Assembly (NCBI RefSeq): GCF_021390575.1
Contig: NZ_JAJEJQ010000001.1
Coordinates: 1,278,501-1,342,500 of the forward strand
Reading direction: 5' to 3'
From: Paraburkholderia adhaesiva
GTDB lineage: Bacteria; Pseudomonadota; Gammaproteobacteria; Burkholderiales; Burkholderiaceae
Length of the DNA: 64,000 nucleotides
Each line of letters starts with the position of its first letter. Position 1 is the stretch's first letter. Below are positions 52,954 through 62,745 of the stretch, piece by piece. Under the pieces are notes generated by a model. The model saw only the letters and a list, made by a program, of their open reading frames with translations, was not told the DNA's origin and did no database searches. Position numbers and translations under genes: made by a program.

Positions 52954-55014
52954 ATGGACGTGATATCAATAACAGTACCAACACTCCTGCGTGGCGTCGT
53001 GTCGGTTATTTTGCCGCTGACTATTGCCGCTTGCGGAGCAAGTGGCGAAAACGGTGAAGCTCCCGGTGTAGATGTGGCAGGCGCTACCTCTGAAGCTAAG
53101 TCCGCGGAAGTAGTGGCGGCAACGAACGCCGCGGCATCGGAAAACGTCGCGCCGGAAATCGCAATGAAAATGCATGCGATCACAGTGAACGACGAGTCGA
53201 CAACCGACCGCTTTATCGTCAAGTACAAGGCAAGCAGCGCTGAAGGCAAGGATACTTCCGCAGTGCGATCGAAACTGTCCAGACTGAGGTCGGCGTTTCC
53301 CGCCAAAGCGAATCACCATCGTCGCATGGGTATCGGTTCCGACGTCGTCACAACCGAGAGAAAGTTGAACGCCAGCGATGCCAACGCGTTCATGCGCGCC
53401 ATCGCTTCGGATCCGGACGTCGAATATGTCGAACCGGACGTCGAGATGACGATCCAGTCGGCACCCAACGATCCCTACTATTTCAGACAGTGGTTTTTGA
53501 AGTCCAACCTGACCGACAACATAACCCCGGGCATTCGTGCGGAGGGAGCGTGGGAAATATCGAAAGGCCGCGGGTCGGTCATCGGAATTGTCGACACGGG
53601 TGTCACGAATCACAGCGATTTTAGTGCCAATCTGGTGCCTGGATACATGATCATGGGCGTTGCACCGGCGCCGGGCGGGTTCGACCCCGGCCTGACAAGC
53701 GGAAGTTGTGGACTTCCGTGGCACGGTACGCACGTCGCCGGTATTGCAGCGGCGCAGACGAACAACGGCGTTGGCGTCGCAGGCGTAGCACCCGAGGCAA
53801 AACTTCTGTCCGTGAGGTCGTTGGGTACATGCGGAACCGGTTCCCTGGCGGACGTGGCCGACGGCATCACGTGGGCCGTCGGCGGCACACTGCCTAATGT
53901 TCCGGTCAACGCTAATCCCGCGACCGTGATCAATCTCAGTCTGGCTCAGAAAAGTATGTGCTCGCAGACGATGCAGAACGCGATTGACTTCGCCACGAGT
54001 AAAGGTGCCATCGTGGTGACAGCGGCGGGCAACGACAGGGAGGATGTCGCACAGTGGCAGCCGGCCAATTGTCGAAACGTCATTGCCGTCAGTGGCAGCG
54101 ATGGCACCTATGGAAGCTGGGTCTCCTCGAATTATGGAGCCGGCGTTGATATCGCGGCTCCGGCAGGCGACATCTGGTCGACTTACAACAGTGGAATCGG
54201 GTTGCCGGGCGCCGAAAGCTATGGGTATATGTCGGGTACGTCAATGTCGGTCCCGATGGTGAGCGGCGTCATCGCACTGGCACAGGCGGTGCTGCCAAAG
54301 TCGCTGAGCGTTGCGGAGTTCCGGGCGCTCCTGCAGCAGAGTGTGCAGCCGTTCGCCGCGCCTCCCGACCGCGTCCTGGGCCCAGGAATCCTGGATGCGC
54401 AAAAGACGGTCGCGGTGGCCAAAAGTGGTGTCATTCCGGTAGCGGCGGACTTTACATGCGAACAGGCGACGAACTCGATGCTTGTTACATGCACGGATCG
54501 ATCGACAGCTAGAGGCGGTGTACCGATTAAAACCTGGTTGTGGAATTTGGGAGAGCCGACGGGTAACGGGGATATGGTGAGGGAAGTTTCTCTTAATCCT
54601 TACAGCAGTTACGAATACTCGGGGATACACACTGTCAAGCTTACAGTGACCGATACGAATGGCAAAACGAGTTCCTATGCTCGCCCAGTTAACGTTCAAC
54701 CACCACCTGTCGTGGACCTCTCGGCAGGTGTGCCGAAAACGTTCGATAAATTCCCGAGCGATATGACTTATCTAAGAATCAAGCTCCCGTCTGGCGTAAA
54801 GAGCGTGACAATTAACACGACCTTCGCGACGCCTGATCAGGGTGCCTTCATGTATTTGAAGGATTCGCCAACCTCTTACCGACCTGATTGCAGGACAAAT
54901 GGTCTCAGCTCACTGACTTGCACGGTCATTAATCCTCCCACAGGTGATTACTATGGAATCCTGACCGGGGTATCGAAAAACTCTGGTACGGTGACCATGA
55001 GCTATTCATCTTGA
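52954..55014 (+). CDS. Lipoprotein S8 (subtilisin-like) serine protease
   Basis: 686 residues. Signal peptide with lipobox (LTIAAC), so membrane-anchored outside the cytoplasm. An inhibitor-like propeptide (~85-165: DRFIVKYKASSAEGKD ... DPDVEYVEPDVEM) precedes the catalytic domain with Asp in VIGIVDTGVTNH, His in HGTHVAGIAAA and Ser in GTSMSVPMVSG. A PKD-like domain (~500-590) and a C-terminal PPC-like domain follow. It probably digests external protein. Codon use and GC are lower than in flanking core genes, suggesting transfer. Confidence 0.93.
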   Translation: MDVISITVPTLLRGVVSVILPLTIAACGASGENGEAPGVDVAGATSEAKSAEVVAATNAAASENVAPEIAMKMHAITVNDESTTDRFIVKYKASSAEGKDTSAVRSKLSRLRSAFPAKANHHRRMGIGSDVVTTERKLNASDANAFMRAIASDPDVEYVEPDVEMTIQSAPNDPYYFRQWFLKSNLTDNITPGIRAEGAWEISKGRGSVIGIVDTGVTNHSDFSANLVPGYMIMGVAPAPGGFDPGLTSGSCGLPWHGTHVAGIAAAQTNNGVGVAGVAPEAKLLSVRSLGTCGTGSLADVADGITWAVGGTLPNVPVNANPATVINLSLAQKSMCSQTMQNAIDFATSKGAIVVTAAGNDREDVAQWQPANCRNVIAVSGSDGTYGSWVSSNYGAGVDIAAPAGDIWSTYNSGIGLPGAESYGYMSGTSMSVPMVSGVIALAQAVLPKSLSVAEFRALLQQSVQPFAAPPDRVLGPGILDAQKTVAVAKSGVIPVAADFTCEQATNSMLVTCTDRSTARGGVPIKTWLWNLGEPTGNGDMVREVSLNPYSSYEYSGIHTVKLTVTDTNGKTSSYARPVNVQPPPVVDLSAGVPKTFDKFPSDMTYLRIKLPSGVKSVTINTTFATPDQGAFMYLKDSPTSYRPDCRTNGLSSLTCTVINPPTGDYYGILTGVSKNSGTVTMSYSS

Positions 55015-55145
55015 CGTAGGCCGAACCGGAAGCATTCCCCCTGAAACGTACATTCGTTTCGGGGGGCTGCTCCTGAAAATCGCTGTCGTTGTGTCGTCGT
55101 CGATCCAACCGTTAAATTCATGTCTTGTTACGTGCCTCTGTGAAT

Positions 55146-56855
55146 ATGGCGGAATCAGATCAGCTACATCTGTTGGACTACGAGTCCTGCAAGGTAATCG
55201 CGCAGTCGGGTCGGTATCGCGAGGCACTGTCTCGCGTCACGACTCTTCTCATTTCGGAACCGTTGCACGTCGAGGCGCTGGAGCTTGCCGCCATCTGCCT
55301 GCATAACGTTCAGGAACAGGCAGAAGTGTCGATCGAGCGGACGGAAGGTGACGCAGGGATCGACCTGGCCGTCGCCTTCAACAACCTGGGCTGCTGGTTC
55401 TACGCCAGCGGCCAGGTTGTTCTGGCAGAGCACGCTTACTGGCGGGCTCTGAAGCTTAGACCAGATTCGCCGGACGTCATGACGAACCTCGGAATCGTCT
55501 TGAGAGATCAACGTCGCGACCCGGAGGCCGAAGCGATCTTGCTGGCGGCGCTTGATATTGCGCCAACTGATGCGCGTGCACATAACAGCTACGGCGTCGT
55601 ACTCTGGAAGCTCAAGCGCGTTGCGGAGGCGGAAAAGGAATACCGCGCGGCGATTCGACTCAAACCCGACTTCAGGGACGCATATAACAACCTGGGTCTG
55701 CTATTGCTGGAACTGAACAGGCCAGTTGATGCAGAGGTCACGATCCGGCGCGCACTATCCCTCGACGATACGACCCCCGAGGCTCACAACAACCTGGGAA
55801 ACGCACTGAGGCAACAAGGCCGCCAGTGGGAGTCTATTGCCGCATATCGTCGGGCGTTGGCATTACGGCCCGGCTATGTGGCCGCAAAGGCGAACCTGGC
55901 GCTGTCACTGTTGAGTATCGGTGAATACCAGGAAGGCTGGGCGTTGTATGAATCTCGTCATGATGCGGCTATGGGCACGCATTTTACTGACGCTCCTCAC
56001 GTATCCTGGCCGAGATGGCGCGGTGAGCCGCTTGCCGGGAAATCGCTGCTCGTCTGGCCGGAGCAGGGCTACGGGGACGTCCTTCAATTCTGCCGTTATC
56101 TACCGCTGCTAAAAGCGAGCGGCGTAGATCAGTTAGGGATCGTTTGTCCGCCGGCGCTGCAGCGCTTGTTCGGTAGTCTCGAAGGCGTTGATGCCGTTTA
56201 TCCGATGGACGGGAAGTCGCAAATTCCGCGGCACGACCATTGGTGTTTCGTCATGAGCCTGCCGTACTTCTTCGGTACGACCGTTGAGACCATCCCTGCA
56301 ACGATGCCTTATCTTCGTCCTCCTGAGGGTCTGGCGGCAGAGTGGAGGGGGAGATTGCTCTCCGGGGGCTTCAAGGTCGGTCTGGTCTGGGCGGGAAATC
56401 CGCGTCTGCATACGCCTGCGTCAAATGCATTTGACCAGCGCCGATCCATGTCGTCGCGAATGTTCGTGCCCATCCTGCAGACGCCGGGTGTGACCTTCGT
56501 CAGCTTGCAGAAGGGGGAAACGACGCAGCGGCAGATTTACGAGCTTCCACCGGATCTACGGCCGCTCGACCTGATGGACGACGTGCAGGATTTCGCGGAC
56601 ACCGCAGCGATTGTCGAATGCCTCGATCTGGTGATTACCGTCGATACGTCGATAGCACACCTCGCAGGTGCGCTGAACAAGCCTGTCTGGATACTGTCGC
56701 GCTATGACGCGTGCTGGCGTTGGCTAGGCGACCGGGACGACTCTCCGTGGTATCCGAGCGCACGACTGTTCCGTCAAATCGAACCGGGTAACTGGGATGA
56801 GGTTGTAGGTCGCGTTGCCGAAGCGCTTGCGTGTCTTCCCAAACCCGTGGCGTGA
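55146..56855 (+). CDS. TPR protein with GT-B/GT9-like glycosyltransferase domain
   Basis: 569 residues from the ATG at 55146. Residues ~15-270 hold about six TPR repeats (AFNNLGCWFYASGQVVLAEH, AYNNLGLLLLELNRPVDAEV, AHNNLGNALRQQGRQWESIA). Residues ~300-560 form a glycosyltransferase-9-like part: LLVWPEQGYGDVLQFCRYLP, KVGLVWAGNPRLHTPASNAF and TVDTSIAHLAGALNKPVWIL. Such proteins modify surface glycans or proteins. It lies 131 bp after the subtilase and has similarly lower GC. Confidence 0.9.
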   Translation: MAESDQLHLLDYESCKVIAQSGRYREALSRVTTLLISEPLHVEALELAAICLHNVQEQAEVSIERTEGDAGIDLAVAFNNLGCWFYASGQVVLAEHAYWRALKLRPDSPDVMTNLGIVLRDQRRDPEAEAILLAALDIAPTDARAHNSYGVVLWKLKRVAEAEKEYRAAIRLKPDFRDAYNNLGLLLLELNRPVDAEVTIRRALSLDDTTPEAHNNLGNALRQQGRQWESIAAYRRALALRPGYVAAKANLALSLLSIGEYQEGWALYESRHDAAMGTHFTDAPHVSWPRWRGEPLAGKSLLVWPEQGYGDVLQFCRYLPLLKASGVDQLGIVCPPALQRLFGSLEGVDAVYPMDGKSQIPRHDHWCFVMSLPYFFGTTVETIPATMPYLRPPEGLAAEWRGRLLSGGFKVGLVWAGNPRLHTPASNAFDQRRSMSSRMFVPILQTPGVTFVSLQKGETTQRQIYELPPDLRPLDLMDDVQDFADTAAIVECLDLVITVDTSIAHLAGALNKPVWILSRYDACWRWLGDRDDSPWYPSARLFRQIEPGNWDEVVGRVAEALACLPKPVA

Positions 56856-56915
56856 GTTTGGACATGCGCGGCCGCGCAGCGCGACGCGTGGCGAAAAACC
56901 AGATGGGCCCGTGTT

Positions 56916-57611
56916 TTATCCGGCGAGTGCCCAATCGACTGCCGCCTGCGCGTGCAGCGCGGTGGTATCGAACACCGGCAACGCCGAATCGTCGGGGCCG
57001 ATTAGCAGCGTGATTTCCGTGCAACCGAGGACTACGGCCTGCGCCCCTCGCGCCTTCAGGTCTTCGATTACGCGCTGATAAACGTTCCGCGACTGCGCCG
57101 TCACGACGCCGTGACAAAGTTCTTCGTAGATGATGCGATGCACGTCCGCGCGATCGCGCTCGCTGGGCACGACCGCTTCTATGCCGTGGTGGCTGCGCAG
57201 GCGTCCCACGTAGAAGTCCTGCTCCATCGTATAGTGTGTGCCGAGCAGGCCCGCACGCGTCACGCCGGCCGCCTTGAGTGCCGCACCGGTCGGATCGGCG
57301 ATATGCAAAAACGGAATCGAAATCGTGGCTTCGATGGATGCGCACACGCGATGCATCGTATTCGTCGCAAGCAGCACGATTTGCGCGCCGCCGCGTTCGA
57401 GTTGCGTGGCGGCCTCGGCCATCTGTACGCCGAGCGCGTCCCACGTTCCCGCACGCTGTTGTTCCTCAACGTCCGCGAAATCGACCGTCAACATCAGGCT
57501 TCGCGCGTTGTGGTGCCCGCCGAGGCGCGTCTTGGCGTAGCGGTTCAGTAGCCGGTAATACTCGGCGGACGATTCCCAACTCATCCCGCCAATCACGCCT
57601 ATCGTCTTCAT
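56916..57611 (-). CDS. Aspartate/glutamate racemase-family protein
   Basis: 231 residues. MKTIGVIGGMSWESSAEYYR start; the two catalytic positions are Thr in LLATNTMHR near residue 84 and Cys in VLGCTEITLL near 197. The Thr/Cys pair, in place of Cys/Cys, is as in the YgeA-type broad-specificity racemases. Cytosolic amino-acid racemisation is the likely role. Confidence 0.9.
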   Translation of the reverse strand: MKTIGVIGGMSWESSAEYYRLLNRYAKTRLGGHHNARSLMLTVDFADVEEQQRAGTWDALGVQMAEAATQLERGGAQIVLLATNTMHRVCASIEATISIPFLHIADPTGAALKAAGVTRAGLLGTHYTMEQDFYVGRLRSHHGIEAVVPSERDRADVHRIIYEELCHGVVTAQSRNVYQRVIEDLKARGAQAVVLGCTEITLLIGPDDSALPVFDTTALHAQAAVDWALAG

Positions 57612-57734
57612 GATCGCTCCCCGGTTCGCAAGTGTCGTCGATCGAACCAGTTTAGGCGCGCGTCCGGCCCTGTACAGGTACGGTATGCCGTCACCATGGC
57701 GGTACAGATCAGGGACGGATCACGGACAGTTCGC

Positions 57735-57764
57735 TTGAAAAGAATACTGTATTTTTGTACAGTA
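57735..57764 (+). promoter_or_regulatory. dinB promoter overlapped by a LexA (SOS) box
   Basis: TTGAAA (57735-57740), 17-nt spacer, TACAGT (57758-57763). The palindrome TACTGT-ATTTTTGT-ACAGTA (57745-57764) fits CTGT-N8-ACAG exactly and covers the spacer and -10 box, so LexA should block transcription directly. Confidence 0.85.
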
Positions 57765-57772
57765 TCGTCACT

Positions 57773-58912
57773 TTGAACGCGCCATCTTCCGCCTCGTCGA
57801 AGTCAGACGCAAACAGCGCCACTCGCAAGATCATTCACTGCGACTGCGACTGTTTCTACGCATCGGTCGAAATGCGCGACGATCCGTCGTTGCGCGGGCG
57901 TCCGATTGCCGTCGGCGGGCGGCCCGACCAACGGGGAGTCATCGCGACCTGCAATTACGAGGCGCGGCGCTTCGGCATTCATTCGGCGATGTCGTCGGCA
58001 ATGGCGATGCGCAAGTGTCCGGATTTGCTGATCCTGCCCACGGCGATGGAAAAGTATCGCGTCGCATCGCGGCAAATCATGGCGATCTATCGCGACTACA
58101 CACCTGACGTGGAGCCGCTCTCGCTCGACGAGGCCTATCTCGACGTCACGCACACCACGCGCTGCAAGGGCAGTGCGACGCTGATTGCGCAGGAGATCCG
58201 CGAACGCGTGCGCGCGACGGTGGGCGTGACGGTCTCGGCGGGCGTCGCGCCGAACAAGTTCATCGCAAAGATCGCCTCGGACTGGAATAAACCGGACGGC
58301 CTCTTCATCGTGCGTCCGCATGAGGTCGACGCGTTCGTGGCCGCGCTGCCGGTGCGCAAGATTCATGGCGTCGGCAAGGTCACTGCTGCGAAACTCGAAA
58401 AACTAGGGCTCTCGACGTGCGCGCAGTTGCGCACCTGGTCGCTAATCGATCTGCACCGCCAGTTCGGTGTGTTCGGCAAGCGGCTCTACGAACTGTCGCG
58501 CGGTCAGGATGAGCGCCCCGTGCTGGCGGACCAGGAGCGCAAATCGGTCAGCGTCGAGACGACCTACGTGAACGATCTGCTCACGCTCGAAGCGTGCAGC
58601 GATGCGCTCAAGCCGCTCGCGATGCAACTCGACGCGCGCATCGAACGGGCGGGCTGTGCACACGCGGTGCGCAAGCTTTTCGTGAAGGTCCGCTTCGCGA
58701 ATTTCCAGCGCACGACGGTCGAGTGTGTCGGTGACGCGACCGATCTGCCGACGTTCCTCGCGCTGCTCGAAAAGGGCCTTGCGCGGCGCAAGCAGGCGGT
58801 GCGTCTGCTTGGCGTGGGAGTGCGGCTCGAGGAAGATAACCCCGCGCTGCGTGGTCAGTTTGCACTATTCGACAAGGATCCAGACGAGGACGCTCTCGAA
58901 CCCGATGCATAG
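57773..58912 (+). CDS. dinB: DNA polymerase IV (Y-family, translesion)
   Basis: About 379 residues from the TTG at 57773. I prefer it because the earlier in-frame TTG at 57755 lies inside the SOS box and upstream of the expected transcript start. Catalytic motifs: IHCDCDCFYASVEMRDDPSL, YEARRFGIHSAMSSAMA, SLDEAYLDVT, then the helix-hairpin-helix HGVGKVTAAKL and little-finger domain. The C-terminal QFALF is the sliding-clamp-binding peptide. The transcript would be nearly leaderless. Confidence 0.93.
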   Translation: MNAPSSASSKSDANSATRKIIHCDCDCFYASVEMRDDPSLRGRPIAVGGRPDQRGVIATCNYEARRFGIHSAMSSAMAMRKCPDLLILPTAMEKYRVASRQIMAIYRDYTPDVEPLSLDEAYLDVTHTTRCKGSATLIAQEIRERVRATVGVTVSAGVAPNKFIAKIASDWNKPDGLFIVRPHEVDAFVAALPVRKIHGVGKVTAAKLEKLGLSTCAQLRTWSLIDLHRQFGVFGKRLYELSRGQDERPVLADQERKSVSVETTYVNDLLTLEACSDALKPLAMQLDARIERAGCAHAVRKLFVKVRFANFQRTTVECVGDATDLPTFLALLEKGLARRKQAVRLLGVGVRLEEDNPALRGQFALFDKDPDEDALEPDA

Positions 58913-58977
58913 GCGGCGTTGCGCTGGCGTTGCTTTTCCGGCGCCGATAGAATCGGCGCAACGAGGAGGAGCCGTTC

Positions 58978-60264
58978 ATGGACCTGATCATCCGCCACGC
59001 TGTGCTCGCGCATGGACATCCCGATAGCCATCCCACAGTCGACATCGGTATCGACGCGGGCCGTATCGCCGCCGTCGAGCCGCGACTCGCGGCGCAGGCG
59101 CGCGAGGAGATCGACGCTGCGGGCGCGCTCGTTACAGCGCCATTCGTGGACGCGCACTTTCACATGGACGCCACGCTCTCGTACGGCCTTCCGCGCGTGA
59201 ACGCGTCGGGGACGCTGCTCGAGGGCATCGCGCTGTGGGGCGAACTCAAGCCGCATCTCACGCAGGAGGCGCTAGTCGATCGCGCGCTGGAGTACTGCGA
59301 CTGGGCCGTCGCGCGCGGACTGCTCGCGATCCGCAGTCATGTGGATGTCTGCGACGAACGGCTTCTGGCCGTCGAGGCGCTGCTGGAGGTCAAACGCCGC
59401 GTCGCGCCGTATCTCGATCTTCAACTGGTGGCGTTTCCGCAAGACGGTTTGCTGCGCAGTGCCGGCGCGTTCGACAACCTCAAGCGCGCCATCGCGATGG
59501 GCGTCGATGTCGTGGGCGGGATTCCGCACTTCGAGCGCACGATGGCCGACGGCGCCGAATCCGTGCGGCTGCTCTGCGAATTCGCGGCCCAGAAGGGCCT
59601 GCGCGTAGACATGCATTGTGACGAGTCCGACGATCCGCTCTCGCGCCACATCGAAACGCTTGCCGCGCAAACACACCGGCTCGGCCTGGCTGGCCGCGTC
59701 GCGGGCTCGCATCTCACGTCGATGCATTCGATGGACAACTACTACGTGAGCAAGCTATTGCCGCTGATGCGTGAGGCTGGCGTTGCGGCAATCGCGAATC
59801 CGCTGATCAACATCACACTGCAAGGTCGTTCGGATACCTATCCAAAGCGGCGCGGTATGACGCGCGTCCCCGAGCTGATGGCCGCGGGCATAGACGTCGC
59901 ATTCGGCCACGACTGCGTGATGGACCCGTGGTACAGCTTCGGTTCGGGCGACATGCTGGAGGTCGCACAGATGGGATTGCACGTCGCGCAGATGACCGGC
60001 GTGGCCGCATCGCGCGCATGCTTTGATGCGGTCACCGTGAATCCAGCGAAGATTCTCGGTCTTGAAGGGTATGGCATCGCACCCGGCTGCGCGGCGAATT
60101 GCGTCGTGCTCGATGCGCGCGATCCTGTCGAAGCGATCCGTTTGCGTGCGACGCGACTCGCGGTGGTGAGCCGGGGCAGGGTGGTGAGCCGTCAGCCCGC
60201 GCAGCGCTCGGCGCTCGCGCTTGAGGGGCGGCCCGCAAGCGTCGATTTCAGGTTGCATCGCTAG
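58978..60264 (+). CDS. codA: Cytosine deaminase-like amidohydrolase
   Basis: 428 residues. Metal site HFHMD in APFVDAHFHMDATLSYG near residue 60, HCDES in VDMHCDESDDPLSRH near 215, and the Asp in DVAFGHDCVMDPWYSFG near 315: the CodA-like arrangement. Converts cytosine to uracil or deaminates a related cyclic substrate. ATG after GAGGAGGAG. Located 65 bp after dinB. Confidence 0.88.
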   Translation: MDLIIRHAVLAHGHPDSHPTVDIGIDAGRIAAVEPRLAAQAREEIDAAGALVTAPFVDAHFHMDATLSYGLPRVNASGTLLEGIALWGELKPHLTQEALVDRALEYCDWAVARGLLAIRSHVDVCDERLLAVEALLEVKRRVAPYLDLQLVAFPQDGLLRSAGAFDNLKRAIAMGVDVVGGIPHFERTMADGAESVRLLCEFAAQKGLRVDMHCDESDDPLSRHIETLAAQTHRLGLAGRVAGSHLTSMHSMDNYYVSKLLPLMREAGVAAIANPLINITLQGRSDTYPKRRGMTRVPELMAAGIDVAFGHDCVMDPWYSFGSGDMLEVAQMGLHVAQMTGVAASRACFDAVTVNPAKILGLEGYGIAPGCAANCVVLDARDPVEAIRLRATRLAVVSRGRVVSRQPAQRSALALEGRPASVDFRLHR

Positions 60265-60279
60265 CGCGGCACGCAAAAA

Positions 60280-60310
60280 AACCGCGCACGGGACAAGTCC
60301 GTGCGCGGTT
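60280..60310. terminator. Bidirectional terminator between codA and prlC
   Basis: AACCGCGCACGG/CCGTGCGCGGTT 12-bp stem flanked by an A7 run on the left and TTTT on the right, serving both convergent genes. Confidence 0.9.
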
Positions 60311-60335
60311 CGTTTTCAGGTCGAGCTACGCCCGA

Positions 60336-62432
60336 TCAGTGCGCCGGCGGCTGCTCCATACCGTTGTGGCGCAGCAGTGCGTCGATGCTCGGCTCGCGTC
60401 CGCGGAACGCCTTGAACGATTCCATCGCGGGGCGGCTGCCGCCCACTTCCAGAATCTCCTTGCGATAGCGCGTGCCGGTAGCCGCATCGAGCACGCTCGA
60501 CTTTGCCGCCTGCGCCGCTTCTTCGAAGGCGGCGTACGCATCGGCGGAAAGCACTTCGGCCCACTTGTAGCTGTAGTAACCCGCCGCGTAGCCACCCGCG
60601 AAAATATGGCTGAACGTGTTCGGCCAGCGCGAGAACGCAGCCTGCGGAATGACGTGATAGCGCCCGTTGATTTCGCGCGCGAGGTCGTTCACGCTCTTGC
60701 CCGCCGATGCTTCGAAGTCGACGTGCAGCGCCATATCGAACATCGAGAACACGATCTGGCGCAGTGTGCCGAGGCCGCTCTGGAAGTTCTTCGCTGCGAG
60801 CATCTTGTCGAACAATTCGCGCGGCAGCGGCTTCGCGGTATCGACGTGTGAGCTCATTTCGCGCAGCACGTCCCACTCCCAGCAGAAGTTTTCCATGAAC
60901 TGCGAGGGCAGTTCGACGGCGTCCCACTCAACGCCGTTGATGCCCGACACGGCAAGTTCGTCCACGCGCGTGAGCATGTGATGCAGGCCGTGGCCGAATT
61001 CATGGAACAGCGTGATGACTTCGTCGTGCGTGAAGCACGCGGGCTTGCCACCGACCGGCGCGGAGAAATTGCAGGTGAGATACGCGACCGGCGTCTGCAC
61101 CCCGTTGCCTTCGAGCTTGCGGCGCGAGCGCGCGTCGTCCATCCACGCGCCGCCGCGCTTGCCTTCGCGTGCGTAGAGGTCGAGATAGAACTGCGCGACG
61201 AGTGTGCCGTCGGTGTTTTCCACGCGGAAGAAGCGCACGTCCGGATGCCATACGGGTGCGCTGTCGTCGCGGATGCGAACGCCGAAGAGCGCCTCCGTGA
61301 CCTTGAAGAGTCCCCGCAGCACGAAGTCCTCGGGGAAGTACTGCTTCACTTCGTTTTCGGAGAACGAGTAGCGCTTCTGGCGCAGGCGCTCGGCGGCGAA
61401 AGCCATGTCCCACGGCTCAATCTGAGCGAGACCCAGCTCGCTTGCCGCGAATTCGCGCAGCTCTTCCCAGTCCTTTTCGGCGTGCGGGCGCGCGCGCGTC
61501 GCGAGGTCTTCGAGGAAGCTCATCACCTGTTGCGGCGATTCCGCCATCTTCGGCGTGAGCGAGACTTCTGCGAAGTTGTCGTAGCCGAGCATCTTCGCTT
61601 CTTCTGCGCGCAGCTTCAATTGCTCGGCGACGATTTCCGTGTTGTCCCAGTCGGCATTGCCGCTGCCATAGACCGGGCCGAGTTCCGATGCGCGCGTGAC
61701 ATACGCGCGGTACATCGTTTCGCGCATCGCGCGGTTTTCCGAATACTGCAGCACCGGAAAATACGACGGGAAATGCAGCGTGAACTTCCAGCCTTCCTTG
61801 TCGTCGCGTTCGGCGGCTTCACGCGCGGCTGCGATCACGTCTTCGGGCAGGCCGACCAGTTCCGCCTCGCTCGTGGCGTAGAACGCGTAGCCGTTGGTCG
61901 CGTCGAGCACGTGATCGGAGAACGCCTTCGAGAGCGCTGCCTGGCGTTCCTGCAGTTCGGCGAAACGCGGCTTCTGGTTTTCGGGAAGCTCGGCGCCGGA
62001 CAGGCGGAAGTCGCGCAACGCGTTGTCGAGAATCTTCTTGCGCTCGCCCGAAAGCAGTTCGAACGAGTTGTGCGTGGTGATGCCCTTGTACTTCTCGTAG
62101 AGCGCGAGATTCTGGCCGACGCTCGCCCAGAACTCGGTCACGCGCGGCAGGTTCTCGCCGTAGACGGCGCGCAGTTCCGGCGTATCGGCTACGGCATTCA
62201 GATGGCCGACGACGCCCCAGGCGCGAGAGAGCGGCTCGCTGGCGCGCTCGACGGGTTCGACCACATCGCTCCATTGCGCGGGCGTCATCGGCTGTGCGGC
62301 GCGGTCCACGGCGGCACGCGCATCGGCGAGCAGCACGTCGAGCGCGGGCGTCACGTGTTCGGGGCGAATTTCGCCGAAGCGCGGCAGGCCGGTGAAGTCG
62401 AGCAGCGGATTATCGGAGGGAGTAGTAGCCAT
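60336..62432 (-). CDS. prlC: Oligopeptidase A (M3 metallopeptidase)
   Basis: 698 residues from the ATG at 62432, normal length. The zinc motif HEFGH in LFHEFGHGLHHMLTRV lies near residue 470, with the distal Glu in FPSQFMENFCWEWDVL (the pattern is ELPSQFMENF here). Degrades short peptides, including cleaved signal peptides, in the cytosol. The end GMEQPPAH is intact. Confidence 0.95.
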   Translation of the reverse strand: MATTPSDNPLLDFTGLPRFGEIRPEHVTPALDVLLADARAAVDRAAQPMTPAQWSDVVEPVERASEPLSRAWGVVGHLNAVADTPELRAVYGENLPRVTEFWASVGQNLALYEKYKGITTHNSFELLSGERKKILDNALRDFRLSGAELPENQKPRFAELQERQAALSKAFSDHVLDATNGYAFYATSEAELVGLPEDVIAAAREAAERDDKEGWKFTLHFPSYFPVLQYSENRAMRETMYRAYVTRASELGPVYGSGNADWDNTEIVAEQLKLRAEEAKMLGYDNFAEVSLTPKMAESPQQVMSFLEDLATRARPHAEKDWEELREFAASELGLAQIEPWDMAFAAERLRQKRYSFSENEVKQYFPEDFVLRGLFKVTEALFGVRIRDDSAPVWHPDVRFFRVENTDGTLVAQFYLDLYAREGKRGGAWMDDARSRRKLEGNGVQTPVAYLTCNFSAPVGGKPACFTHDEVITLFHEFGHGLHHMLTRVDELAVSGINGVEWDAVELPSQFMENFCWEWDVLREMSSHVDTAKPLPRELFDKMLAAKNFQSGLGTLRQIVFSMFDMALHVDFEASAGKSVNDLAREINGRYHVIPQAAFSRWPNTFSHIFAGGYAAGYYSYKWAEVLSADAYAAFEEAAQAAKSSVLDAATGTRYRKEILEVGGSRPAMESFKAFRGREPSIDALLRHNGMEQPPAH

Positions 62433-62661
62433 GATGCGTCCTGTGTCCTGTCTGTCGCGGTTCGATGTGAAAGAGTCCGGCGGGTGTGCGTCGATGCGTC
62501 GATGCATCGCGCGGACCCCGATAGTTCGTTTATTGGGGCGCGGTGCGCACTTTCCAACCGGGCAACGCCTGCAAAATTAACAGATGTCGGCGTGCGACGG
62601 CGAATTGCTGTCTTAGCCGATCCTACTGCAACGCGTAGCGTTGAGTGCCGGACGTGGGCGT

Positions 62662-62688
62662 AAAAAAGCGGCCTCCGAAAGGCCGCTT
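62662..62688 (-). terminator. Intrinsic terminator of folD
   Basis: AAGCGGCC/GGCCGCTT stem; the - strand continues with six Ts. Confidence 0.85.
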
Positions 62689-62745
62689 GTTCTATGCCGC
62701 TGGCCGCGCGCGCGGCGCGGCGAGAGTCATGAAAGTGAAAGCGAG

